12,008 bases of DNA from PUND01 sp046538345 (GTDB taxonomy: Bacteria; Planctomycetota; Phycisphaerae; SM23-33): contig JBKHJB010000054.1 of NCBI GenBank assembly GCA_046538345.1, forward strand, positions 1 through 12,008, in the 5' to 3' direction. Both the position numbers and the translations under genes were made by a program. Below the pieces are notes generated by a model that was given only the letters and a program-made list of their open reading frames with translations, was not told where the DNA came from and did not search any database. This document shows positions 1-6,041 of this stretch, in pieces. Numbering within the stretch: the first letter of the stretch is position 1; every line of letters begins with the position of its first letter.

Positions 1-729
1 TCACACAAACACACCGTATTTGAAGATGCACCAGATTGCCTTCAGCCCGTCCTTCCAGCCGATTTTCTTGCCCTCGGCGTGCGAACGGTGCTCGTAGCTT
101 ATCGGCAGCTCGCGGACCCTTACGCCCAGGCGGGCGACTTTGGCGGTTACCTCCGGCTCGAATCCGAACCGATCCTGCTCAAGAGTCAGACGTCGAAGCA
201 CGTCAATCCGGAAGACCTTGTAGCACGTTTCCATGTCGGTAATGCCCAGCCCGGTCGTGATGTTCGAAAGCGCGGTAAGCAGCCGATTGGCGAGGTAATT
301 CTTCCAGTAGCCGATGCGCTTTCGCGAGGCGAATCGGCTGCCGTACACAACGTCGGCCTCGCCGGCAAGTAACGGGCCCAGCAGGCGGGGATGGTCCCGC
401 GGGTCGTATTCCAGGTCGGCGTCCTGGATGACTACGAAATCGCCATCAGCGGCCGCAAAGCCCGTCCGCAGGGCCGCCCCCTTGCCGCGATTTTGCTCGT
501 GGAAGACGACCTTGTAATGCTCGTCGTCGCCGGCATCGGCCGAGAACTGCTCCAACTGCTCCCGCGTGCCGTCGCCGGAGGCATCGTCCACAAGGACCAC
601 CTGGCGTCTTACGCCTTCGGGAAGCTCCACGGCCTCGACGCGGCGCAGCAGCTCCCGCCAGGTGTCCCGCTCGTTATAGACCGGAATCACCACCGAGAGT
701 GTTTTCTGTTTGTCGCAGTTGCCCGCCAT
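1..729 (-). CDS. GT2 family glycosyltransferase, polyprenyl-phosphate mannose/glucose synthase-like
   Basis: A 242-residue soluble GT-A fold glycosyltransferase of family 2, closest in pattern to DPM1/polyprenyl-phosphate hexose synthases, which move a sugar from GDP-Man or UDP-Glc onto a polyprenyl phosphate at the inner face of the membrane. Visible motifs: the N-terminal LSVVIPVYNE strand (11-20), VDDASGDGT (47-55, nucleotide-binding Asp), NRGKGAALRTG (80-90), the metal-binding QDADLEYDP (102-110), and TDMETCYKVFR (164-174), typical of the DPM1-like subgroup. There is no C-terminal pair of membrane helices, so it is the short DPM1 form. The ATG has a GGGAG ribosome site on the minus strand at 738-742, 8 bases upstream. 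The stop codon is the first three bases of the window, so the gene is complete, but its downstream neighbour is unseen. It lies 312 bases after the epimerase, so operon membership is uncertain. The sugar specificity cannot be read from sequence. Confidence 0.93.
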   Translation of the reverse strand: MAGNCDKQKTLSVVIPVYNERDTWRELLRRVEAVELPEGVRRQVVLVDDASGDGTREQLEQFSADAGDDEHYKVVFHEQNRGKGAALRTGFAAADGDFVVIQDADLEYDPRDHPRLLGPLLAGEADVVYGSRFASRKRIGYWKNYLANRLLTALSNITTGLGITDMETCYKVFRIDVLRRLTLEQDRFGFEPEVTAKVARLGVRVRELPISYEHRSHAEGKKIGWKDGLKAIWCIFKYGVFV

Positions 730-737
730 GTCGTCGG

Positions 738-742
738 CTCCC
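738..742 (-). promoter_or_regulatory. Ribosome binding site of the GT2 gene
   Basis: Minus-strand GGGAG with 8 bases to the ATG at 729. It supports that start codon. Confidence 0.6.
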
Positions 743-751
743 GCGTCTGAT

Positions 752-805
752 CACAAAGACCACTAAGCTCACTAAGCTCACCAGGAACACGAAGACCAAC
801 AGCTC
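752..805. repeat. Degenerate 9-base tandem repeat
   Basis: Six consecutive 9-base units keep phase: CACAAAGAC, CACTAAGCT, CACTAAGCT, CACCAGGAA, CACGAAGAC and CAACAGCTC. The second and third are identical and all begin with CA. It sits directly upstream of the GT2 gene and may lie in its leader or promoter. It resembles the CACGAAG-type intergenic short repeats that occur in various bacterial genomes; that resemblance is from memory and not searched. Confidence 0.6.
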
Positions 806-969
806 AAAAAGGTTTTAATGGCAAGTCGAAGTGAAGCTATTTAACACAGCCGCGTGGGGTGAGCGAGACAAAAAAGGGTACGCAAGGAAGCGGACAGAGT
901 TGGTGACCTGCGTGTGAACATGGCACGCCGCACGCCGGGCAAGCAAATCCCCAAATCCGCGCCAACGGC

Positions 970-985
970 ACGTCCTGCGGACGCA
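970..985. repeat. Palindromic 16-mer, copy 1
   Basis: ACGTCCTGCGGACGCA: the arms CGTCC and GGACG form a hairpin around TGC. An identical 16-mer follows 31 bases downstream. Both copies lie within the inverted-repeat-bounded segment. Confidence 0.65.
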
Positions 986-1000
986 ATCCGCCCCGAAGGG

Positions 1001-1016
1001 ACGTCCTGCGGACGCA
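1001..1016. repeat. Palindromic 16-mer, copy 2
   Basis: Exact second copy of ACGTCCTGCGGACGCA, with the same CGTCC/GGACG hairpin. Its end (1012-1016) is shared with the right-hand inverted-repeat arm. Confidence 0.65.
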
Positions 1017-1041
1017 GTCACCAATCCGCCATTGACATGCG

Positions 1042-2079
1042 TCAGAAGAACAGCTTGGCGAACTTGAGGATCCCCTGGCTCCAAGGCACGCGGTGGGATA
1101 TGCCACTGGCGCCCTCGAAGCGGTCGAGGTTGTCGAGGTACCACTGGTAGTTCCGCAGAAGTGCGTCCTTGTTGGAGTATGTCGGCTCCCAGCCGAGCAC
1201 GCGTTGGGCCTTTTCCACCGAGACGAACGAATCCTTGCAGGCAGTCTCGTACACCCATTTGTACAGCGGCGAAAGCCCGAGCCGTTCCAGCAGCCGAAGC
1301 GTCCAGATGACCGGACCGGCGGGCAGACCGTGAATCTTCTTGCCATACCCGGCCGCGTCCAACACCGCCTGGAAGTCCTCCCGCATGGTGGTGAACTCTT
1401 TGGCGCCAATGTTGAACGTGTCGTTGACGCGTTGGGGCTCGAGTGTCGAGCACAGCCAGATCGCCTCGCAGAGGTCCTCCACATCCAGCAGTTGGTAGCG
1501 GTTGTTGCCGCGGCCGACCATGGGGAAGCCCTTGCCGTCCTTGGCCCAGTCGTAGAGCATCGCGAACACACCCAGCCGCTCCGGGCCTATGAACGACTTC
1601 GGTCGGAGTATCGGCACGCAGAAGCCCTTCTTGCGAAGCTCCAGGCACACGCGCTCGGCCTCTATCTTCGCCTCGCCGTACGGGCCGACGCCGTCCAGCG
1701 GGTCGTCCTCGCAGATGGGGTGATGGTCCGGTATTCCGTAAACAGCCGTCGTGGAAACGTGTACAAGCCGCTGTGCCGTTTTCTCCGCCTCGGCGGCGAC
1801 GTTCCGCGTGCCATCCACGTCCGTGCTGAAAATATCCTCGCGCGAATACAGCGGCAGAGCGGCCGCACAGTGCACCACTATATCCACGCCTTCGGCGGCT
1901 TTGGCGACCTCGTCGCGGTCGCGGATATCGCCGGTGACCACGCGGACGCGGTCGCGGCAGTCCGGGTAGTCGAACTCGGCCAAATCCAGCGAAGTTACCT
2001 CCTGCCCTTTGCCCAGCAGGTAGCGGACCAGATTGATACCCAGGAAACCCGCACCGCCTGTTACCAGAAACCTAGCCAT
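1042..2079 (-). CDS. NAD-dependent epimerase/dehydratase (extended SDR)
   Basis: A 345-residue extended short-chain dehydrogenase/reductase that probably acts on a nucleotide-activated sugar. Rossmann motif TGGAGFLG (7-14) opens the protein, D32 ends the second strand as expected for NAD(H) binding, VVHCAA is at 68-73, and the catalytic set is S109/T110 in VSTTAVYG plus Y134 and K138 (YGEAK). The C-terminal half carries the usual ILRPKSFIGPE (157-167) and QLLDVEDLCEAI (196-207) segments. An in-frame ORF runs 97 codons further upstream, but those codons overlap the prenyltransferase gene and encode no recognisable domain; the ATG at 2079 sits right before the Rossmann strand and has AAGGGA on the minus strand (2091-2096), 11 bases upstream. 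It follows the prenyltransferase by 32 bases on the same strand, so the two are probably co-transcribed. Whether it epimerises, dehydrates or reduces, and which sugar it uses, cannot be told. Confidence 0.9.
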   Translation of the reverse strand: MARFLVTGGAGFLGINLVRYLLGKGQEVTSLDLAEFDYPDCRDRVRVVTGDIRDRDEVAKAAEGVDIVVHCAAALPLYSREDIFSTDVDGTRNVAAEAEKTAQRLVHVSTTAVYGIPDHHPICEDDPLDGVGPYGEAKIEAERVCLELRKKGFCVPILRPKSFIGPERLGVFAMLYDWAKDGKGFPMVGRGNNRYQLLDVEDLCEAIWLCSTLEPQRVNDTFNIGAKEFTTMREDFQAVLDAAGYGKKIHGLPAGPVIWTLRLLERLGLSPLYKWVYETACKDSFVSVEKAQRVLGWEPTYSNKDALLRNYQWYLDNLDRFEGASGISHRVPWSQGILKFAKLFF

Positions 2080-2111
2080 TTGCTCATATGTCCCTTCGTC
2101 TGTGGCGCCGG

Positions 2112-3104
2112 TCAGTTGCCGGGCATCCTGACGTCGAGTATCTCGCGCAGACCCGAACGCGAACCGTAGGTGATAATCAAGCCCGCCAGCAGGACGTAAG
2201 CGGCCACTACCAGCCACATCACCTTGTCGCGCACCAGCAGCTCTATGGGGTCGCTGCCCCCGGCGCGGCGGGCGATACGACCGTAGCGAAACAGCCCGTA
2301 AACCACCAGCGGAACGGTCCATATCATATGAGCCGAGCCAAGCTGCGCCACTGTCCGCGGCGCGACGCAATACAAGCTGTAGGTCAGGATCGCCAGCGCC
2401 GTCGAGACGGTCAGCATGTGCTCCAGGTCGGGCGCGTCGTAGGCGCGGTTGGCGGTTCGCACAACGGCCGCCGTATCGCCGGGAAGTTCGGAAATCTCAC
2501 TCCGCCGCTTGCACAGCGCGATGAACAGGCACAGCGTAAATGTACACAGTACCAGCCAGGGGCTTATGGGCACTACGATGGCGGCCGCCCCGGCCATCGC
2601 CCGGAACACGAACCCCATCGCCACGAGTATCACGTCCACTACGGCGTGGTTCTTCAGCCACAGCGAGTAGGCGAGGTTCATCAGCAGGTACCCGCCTGTC
2701 CAGACGAGCAGACCGTAGCCGGCCATCGGTCGCGAGCCGTCGCGGGCGGTGAATTCGACGGCCAGCGATATGCCCAGTCCCACCGCCAACAGGACGGCAG
2801 CCGCTACAACGGCGGCGGCGACAGACACCCGGCCGGACGCGACGGGCCTTCGGGATTTTACCGGGTGGGCGCGGTCCGCGCGGCGGTCGCAAACGTCGTT
2901 TATCAGGTAAACCCCGCTGGAAAGCAGGCAGAACGCCGCGACGGCCGATAGGGACCGCCCCCAGGCGGTCGGGTCGTCGAACTGTCGCGCAAACAGCAAC
3001 GGAGCGGCCACAAAGGCGTTTTTCACCCAGTGACGAGGGCGCATCGCCTCCGCAAGTGCGAATACACCCGTCCGCCTGCTGCCCTGTTGCGGTGTCTGCT
3101 CCAC
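2112..3104 (-). CDS. UbiA-family prenyltransferase, decaprenyl-phosphate phosphoribosyltransferase-like
   Basis: A 330-residue multi-pass membrane enzyme of the UbiA superfamily. The first Asp-rich motif is N69 D70 ..D73...D77..HP.K..RP.ASG (69-91), preceded by RPRHWVKN (22-29); both match the branch that includes mycobacterial DPPR synthase Rv3806c, which transfers 5-phosphoribosyl from PRPP to a polyprenyl phosphate. The second motif is YSLWLKNHAVVDV (146-158), with D157. About eight hydrophobic helices are visible, and ALCKRRSEI (196-204) forms a conserved cytoplasmic loop. The start is a GTG with only a weak GGG 9 bases upstream. An ATG at residue 21 begins the conserved region but has its GGAGG only 2 bases away, so the GTG is preferred with moderate certainty. 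It heads the minus-strand group with the epimerase. In mycobacteria the product feeds polyprenyl-phosphoryl-arabinose synthesis; no DprE1-like oxidase is present here, so the final sugar is unknown. Confidence 0.85.
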   Translation of the reverse strand: MEQTPQQGSRRTGVFALAEAMRPRHWVKNAFVAAPLLFARQFDDPTAWGRSLSAVAAFCLLSSGVYLINDVCDRRADRAHPVKSRRPVASGRVSVAAAVVAAAVLLAVGLGISLAVEFTARDGSRPMAGYGLLVWTGGYLLMNLAYSLWLKNHAVVDVILVAMGFVFRAMAGAAAIVVPISPWLVLCTFTLCLFIALCKRRSEISELPGDTAAVVRTANRAYDAPDLEHMLTVSTALAILTYSLYCVAPRTVAQLGSAHMIWTVPLVVYGLFRYGRIARRAGGSDPIELLVRDKVMWLVVAAYVLLAGLIITYGSRSGLREILDVRMPGN

Positions 3105-3148
3105 TGTCGTCTACCCAAAGCGATGCTGTTGTTACGGGACTAATCGTT

Positions 3149-3178
3149 GTGACGTTCGCTCGGTCTTGCCGATACGAT
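3149..3178 (+). promoter_or_regulatory. Candidate sigma-70-type promoter for the DUF2723 gene
   Basis: GTGACG (3149-3154, 4/6 to TTGACA) and TACGAT (3173-3178, 4/6 to TATAAT) are separated by 18 bases. The -10 box ends 7 bases before the ATG at 3186, so transcription would begin at or next to the start codon. No Shine-Dalgarno sequence precedes this ATG, which fits a leaderless transcript. The match is modest. Confidence 0.35.
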
Positions 3179-3185
3179 AGTACGC

Positions 3186-4781
3186 ATGGCCACAACGGCA
3201 CACATTAGCTATCGACCAGAAGGCAAGGCCCCCTCCATCAGGAGCTTGTGGTTGGGTGTGTTCCTTGCCGCCGCCGTTCTGTACGCCGCCACCTGCCAGA
3301 GAGGGATAAGCTGGCAGGACAGCGGCATGTTCCAGTGGCGCGTAGCGACGGCCGACTACGTCGGCGAGCTGGGACTGGCTCTGGCGCATCCGCTTTACAT
3401 AGCGGCCGGTCGAGCCATAACGCAACTGCCCGGCTCCAACGCCTACTGGCTGAATTTTTTCAGCGGGCTTGGCTCTGCGGTGGCGCTGGCGAACCTCGCG
3501 TGCCTGCTGACTTACCTCACGCATAAGCGCTGGATAGGCGCCGCAGCCGCGGCGATGCTCGCGGTCGCACACTCGCTGTGGTGGCTCTCGACAATTGCTG
3601 AAGTCTATACCTGGACTATAGCGGGACTTACATTGGAAGTCTGGCTGCTGGTCCTGCTTATCGAACGTCCCAGCGGCCGTAAGCTTCTTGCGCTTGGGCT
3701 TGTAAACGGGCTTGGTCTGGCTGTGCATAACTTTGCCCTCCTGCCGCTTCCGGTATATGTCGCCGTCACGGTCTGGCTGGTGATGAAACGCCGCCTCGCC
3801 GTCCGCTGGCTGGTATTGGCGGTTCTCGCATGGGCGGCCGGGGCGGGAGTTTACATCGGTCAGATAATCCACCTGGCATATCAGCCGGGCTACAACCTCT
3901 TCTACGCGGTAAGCTCCGCACTGGTCGGAGAGTACAGCGAGCAGGTGCTCAACCTTGCCGGGCTTTCGAAATACTGGAAGGTAAACGTCGTTCTCGGCTC
4001 GCTGAGTTTTGTAAATTTCCTGCTTCCGCTGGCGGTTGTGGGCTGGTGGCGGCTGCGGCGGTGGCTGGACCGCCCCGCTACGGCTGCGATAGCAGCGATT
4101 ACCGTCATTCACGCGGTATTTTTCCTGCGATATCCCGTTCCCGATCAGTTCACCTTCATGCTGCCGACGCTGACGATGGTGGCTTTGGCGGCGGGGCTTG
4201 GCGTGGCTACGCTTGCACGGCGCTCACGCCGTTGGCGAACCGCTGCGGTCGCGGCATGCGTGCTTTCGGTTGCAGGACCGCCGATTTTCTACGCGGTCGC
4301 TCCACAAGCGGCGGACGCTGTCGGCGTCGAAGCGGCGGGCCAGGCCCGACACCCCTACCGCGACGAGATGCGGTACTGGATAGTTCCCTGGAAGCATAAC
4401 GAGAGGTCGGCGGCGAGATTCGCGCGGGAGGCGGTGGATACGGCGGCGCGGACGGGTGGCGTCATATGGGCCGACAGCACGCCCGGTTGGGCGCTTGCGA
4501 TGGAGGTGCAGCGACGAGGCGTCGAAAACCTCGAAATTCAGCTCTACGGACGCCCCCTGCCGCAATACCTGCCACCGGAACCGGAGCTTCGCGACGACAC
4601 CGAGGCCGTCACCCGAAGCAAGCGTGAGTTCCGCGACGCGCTGGGCGACAGGGAGCTGTACGTGATTTCGCCCGAAAAAGCGCCCAAGGGTCTAGCACAG
4701 GACGCCGAGCTGGAACCTTTGCCGGAAGCCCCACTCTACCGTGTTCGATGGCGGGGACAACCGGCAAACCCCTCTCGTTAA
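3186..4781 (+). CDS. DUF2723-family integral membrane protein, GT-C-like glycosyltransferase
   Basis: A 531-residue protein with roughly ten membrane helices in the first 370 residues and a soluble C-terminal part of about 160 residues. The N-terminal half matches the DUF2723 pattern: WQDSGMFQW (43-51) with the acidic residue in the first extracytoplasmic loop expected of GT-C enzymes, ALAHPLY (65-71), a small-residue helix after GSNAYWLNFFSG (83-94), AEVYTW (138-143) and GLAVHN (177-182). GT-C enzymes transfer sugars from polyprenyl-linked donors on the outer face of the membrane. The acceptor and sugar are not deducible, and membrane glycosyltransferase is the family-level inference. The start at 3186 lacks a ribosome site but no better in-frame start with one exists nearby. 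It is divergent from the prenyltransferase gene across 81 bases, which places it next to enzymes that could make its donor. Confidence 0.82.
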   Translation: MATTAHISYRPEGKAPSIRSLWLGVFLAAAVLYAATCQRGISWQDSGMFQWRVATADYVGELGLALAHPLYIAAGRAITQLPGSNAYWLNFFSGLGSAVALANLACLLTYLTHKRWIGAAAAAMLAVAHSLWWLSTIAEVYTWTIAGLTLEVWLLVLLIERPSGRKLLALGLVNGLGLAVHNFALLPLPVYVAVTVWLVMKRRLAVRWLVLAVLAWAAGAGVYIGQIIHLAYQPGYNLFYAVSSALVGEYSEQVLNLAGLSKYWKVNVVLGSLSFVNFLLPLAVVGWWRLRRWLDRPATAAIAAITVIHAVFFLRYPVPDQFTFMLPTLTMVALAAGLGVATLARRSRRWRTAAVAACVLSVAGPPIFYAVAPQAADAVGVEAAGQARHPYRDEMRYWIVPWKHNERSAARFAREAVDTAARTGGVIWADSTPGWALAMEVQRRGVENLEIQLYGRPLPQYLPPEPELRDDTEAVTRSKREFRDALGDRELYVISPEKAPKGLAQDAELEPLPEAPLYRVRWRGQPANPSR

Positions 4782-4797
4782 GATGGGGGTCTGCGTG

Positions 4798-4803
4798 TAT
4801 AAT
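4798..4803 (+). promoter_or_regulatory. Candidate -10 box upstream of the TPR gene
   Basis: A perfect TATAAT 18 bases before the ATG at 4822. The base 17 positions upstream of it begins only a poor -35 (TCGTTA, 4775-4780), partly inside the end of the DUF2723 gene. Transcription would start near 4810, at the ribosome site itself. Confidence 0.35.
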
Positions 4804-4809
4804 AAGGGT

Positions 4810-4814
4810 GGAGG
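4810..4814 (+). promoter_or_regulatory. Ribosome binding site deciding the TPR gene start
   Basis: GGAGG with 7 bases to the ATG at 4822. It fixes that codon as the start instead of an in-frame GTG 27 codons upstream that overlaps the preceding gene. Confidence 0.75.
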
Positions 4815-4821
4815 TGTAACC

Positions 4822-5880
4822 ATGTATCACGCTCGACGAGCACTGTTCGGTGCGATCCTCGCGATCGTGGGAATAGCCGTCTCTGGCGAGACTGCCCTGG
4901 GACAGGCCCGCTCCCGCATAGAGATGAGCAGGCCCGGCAAAATCAGCCGCCCGGGGCAGAATACGTCCGTCGATACCTTCCGCAGGTATTCGTACGGTAC
5001 GGGCGGGCTTCGCGGCGCGTCGGGCGGGGCATCGGCCAATGTGCTCAGCCGCAGCATGAATCAGAGCAGCTCATCAGTCCAAAGAAGTTACACGAGGAAT
5101 CCAGGCAGCAGGGGCGTAGGCAGCTCCATAAGTTCAGGACTGGAGTCCGGCTCCAGCTCCGTCCAGCGGTATGCCGCACCTGGCCCGACGATAGAGGACT
5201 TCTCCAGGGCGGAGTACAAAGGTGTTATGGCCGGACGAAAAGACGACGCCCTCGGGGCCGCTTTCGCCTATCTGGACTCCTTCGACCGCAGCACTGCGGA
5301 CGAACTTCTCAACACGGGCTCGGAGCCGATAACCACTCTGGTTCCCGACGGCGACAGCAGGTACGCCCAGTACATGAAAAAGGCCGAACAGGCGCTGAAG
5401 GAAGGCGAGTATCACGAGGCATTGGGGCAGTACAAGATGGCCCACGTTATAGGGCAAACGGATCCGGAAAGTCTGCTGGGCATGGCCCACGCGCATTTGG
5501 CCACTTCCGGCGGCATTTCTTATTCCTCGGCCGCCTACTACCTTTCCCAGGCGCTGAATTACTTTCCGGAGCTTCCGCTGGTCCAGCTTCGTCCCCGGGC
5601 GTTCTTTGGCGATAGTGAACACTACGCGGAGATAATCACCCAGTTGCGCAGGCGCCTGGACCGCAATCCCCGTGACATCGACGCCCTGCTCTGCCTGGCG
5701 TACCTGCGATGGTTCGAGGGTGAGTCGGAAACCGCCATAAGGTCCCTTCAGACAGCGGTTCGGTACGGCTCGGACGCCGAGATGAAAGAAGCGGCCGAGA
5801 TGTTCATGGAGGGAATCCGGCGAGTCGAAAGCGCCGACGCATCGGAATCGGCCCAGGCGAGCGAAGTTTCCTCCCCGTAA
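4822..5880 (+). CDS. Secreted Ser/Arg/Gly-rich protein with C-terminal TPR-like repeats
   Basis: A 352-residue exported protein of unknown function. Residues 1-29 form a signal peptide: basic start (MYHARR), hydrophobic core AILAIVGIAV, and a likely signal-peptidase I site after GQA (27-29). Residues 30-125 are low-complexity, rich in Ser, Arg and Gly, and contain SSSVQR twice (83-88 and 111-116). Residues 180-335 form helix pairs of TPR character: AEQALKEGEYHEALGQYKMA (188-207), then ALLCLAYLRWFEGESETAIR (288-307), with a longer intervening helical pair. The end is acidic and Ser/Ala-rich. The flexible linker plus TPR design suggests a protein-interaction scaffold in the periplasm or at the cell surface. 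The gene lies 40 bases after the DUF2723 gene and could be co-transcribed or use its own TATAAT. No catalytic motif is visible. Confidence 0.85.
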   Translation: MYHARRALFGAILAIVGIAVSGETALGQARSRIEMSRPGKISRPGQNTSVDTFRRYSYGTGGLRGASGGASANVLSRSMNQSSSSVQRSYTRNPGSRGVGSSISSGLESGSSSVQRYAAPGPTIEDFSRAEYKGVMAGRKDDALGAAFAYLDSFDRSTADELLNTGSEPITTLVPDGDSRYAQYMKKAEQALKEGEYHEALGQYKMAHVIGQTDPESLLGMAHAHLATSGGISYSSAAYYLSQALNYFPELPLVQLRPRAFFGDSEHYAEIITQLRRRLDRNPRDIDALLCLAYLRWFEGESETAIRSLQTAVRYGSDAEMKEAAEMFMEGIRRVESADASESAQASEVSSP

Positions 5881-5926
5881 AGCAGCGAAAAGCGCGAACG
5901 TCCCCCGCTCCAACTGCATATAACCT

Positions 5927-5941
5927 CCGGCGAGAAGCCGG
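5927..5941. repeat. Small GC hairpin after the TPR gene
   Basis: CCGGC and GCCGG form a 5-bp stem around GAGAA. No T-run follows, so it is not a standard intrinsic terminator. Confidence 0.35.
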
Positions 5942-5989
5942 CTCGTCGCTCAAGGCGGGTTTGGCTATAGTTAAAGCCCCTTCGTTCAC

Positions 5990-6020
5990 TCGCCGATGAC
6001 ATAACCTGACCTATCGGCGA
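5990..6020. promoter_or_regulatory. 8-bp perfect inverted repeat upstream of the dehydratase operon
   Basis: TCGCCGAT (5990-5997) and ATCGGCGA (6013-6020) flank 15 bases. The right arm ends 21 bases before the ATG at 6042, and the left arm touches the candidate -35 box. It could be an operator for a dimeric regulator, or a transcript hairpin ending the upstream unit (followed by TATTT, a weak T-tract). Confidence 0.45.
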
Positions 6021-6024
6021 TATT
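5996..6024 (+). promoter_or_regulatory. Candidate promoter of the dehydratase-aminotransferase operon
   Basis: ATGACA (5996-6001, 5/6 to consensus) and GATATT (6019-6024, 4/6) are spaced by 17 bases. AAAGG at 6026-6030 is a possible ribosome site, 11 bases from the ATG. Both boxes overlap the inverted repeat, so a protein bound there would block the promoter. Confidence 0.4.
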
Positions 6025-6041
6025 TAAAGGCGACTCGGCAG

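Larger units (their letters stand above)
900..1024. mobile_element. Candidate small non-autonomous element with imperfect terminal inverted repeats
   Basis: TTGGTGACCTGCGT (900-913) is mirrored by ACGCAGTCACCAA (1012-1024), whose reverse complement TTGGTGACTGCGT differs only by one missing C. These arms bound 125 bp. Inside are two copies of a palindromic 16-mer, two tandem CACGCCG units (924-937) and AATCCGC at 954-960 and 985-991, with a third copy overlapping the right arm (1023-1029). The segment lies between two same-strand genes and codes for nothing evident. It could be a MITE- or REP-like element, or simply a fold-back structure in the 3' untranslated region of the epimerase. No clear target-site duplication was seen flanking it. 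Confidence 0.4.
730..1041. other. Gene-free, repeat-rich interval between GT2 and epimerase genes
   Basis: This 312-base stretch has no convincing gene; the ORFs crossing it on both strands have Arg/Thr/Ser-rich, unstructured translations. It contains the 9-base tandem repeat (752-805), the inverted-repeat-bounded 125-bp segment (900-1024) and its two palindromic 16-mers. A run of six A at 870-875 gives a T-run on the minus strand downstream of the epimerase, but I see no strong hairpin directly before it, so I do not call a terminator. No clear sigma-70 promoter for the GT2 gene stands out. Confidence 0.6.

Noticed and set aside
863..880. T-run (minus strand) as intrinsic terminator after the epimerase
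   Set aside because: Six T on the minus strand, but no stable hairpin directly before it.
970..1016. CRISPR array
   Set aside because: Only two 16-base palindromic units with a 15-base spacer; far too short and no cas genes.
815..1648. Minus-strand ORF across the 730-1041 gap
   Set aside because: Mostly the epimerase region in a wrong frame, plus repeat sequence; no domain.
1093..2169. Long plus-strand ORF (358 codons) opposite the epimerase
   Set aside because: Antisense shadow caused by GC-rich third positions; translation rich in Arg, His, Val and Leu with no recognised family.
2080..2370. In-frame 97-codon upstream extension of the epimerase
   Set aside because: It overlaps the prenyltransferase gene, has an Arg/Gly/Ala-rich sequence with no domain, and the ATG at 2079 directly precedes the Rossmann motif.
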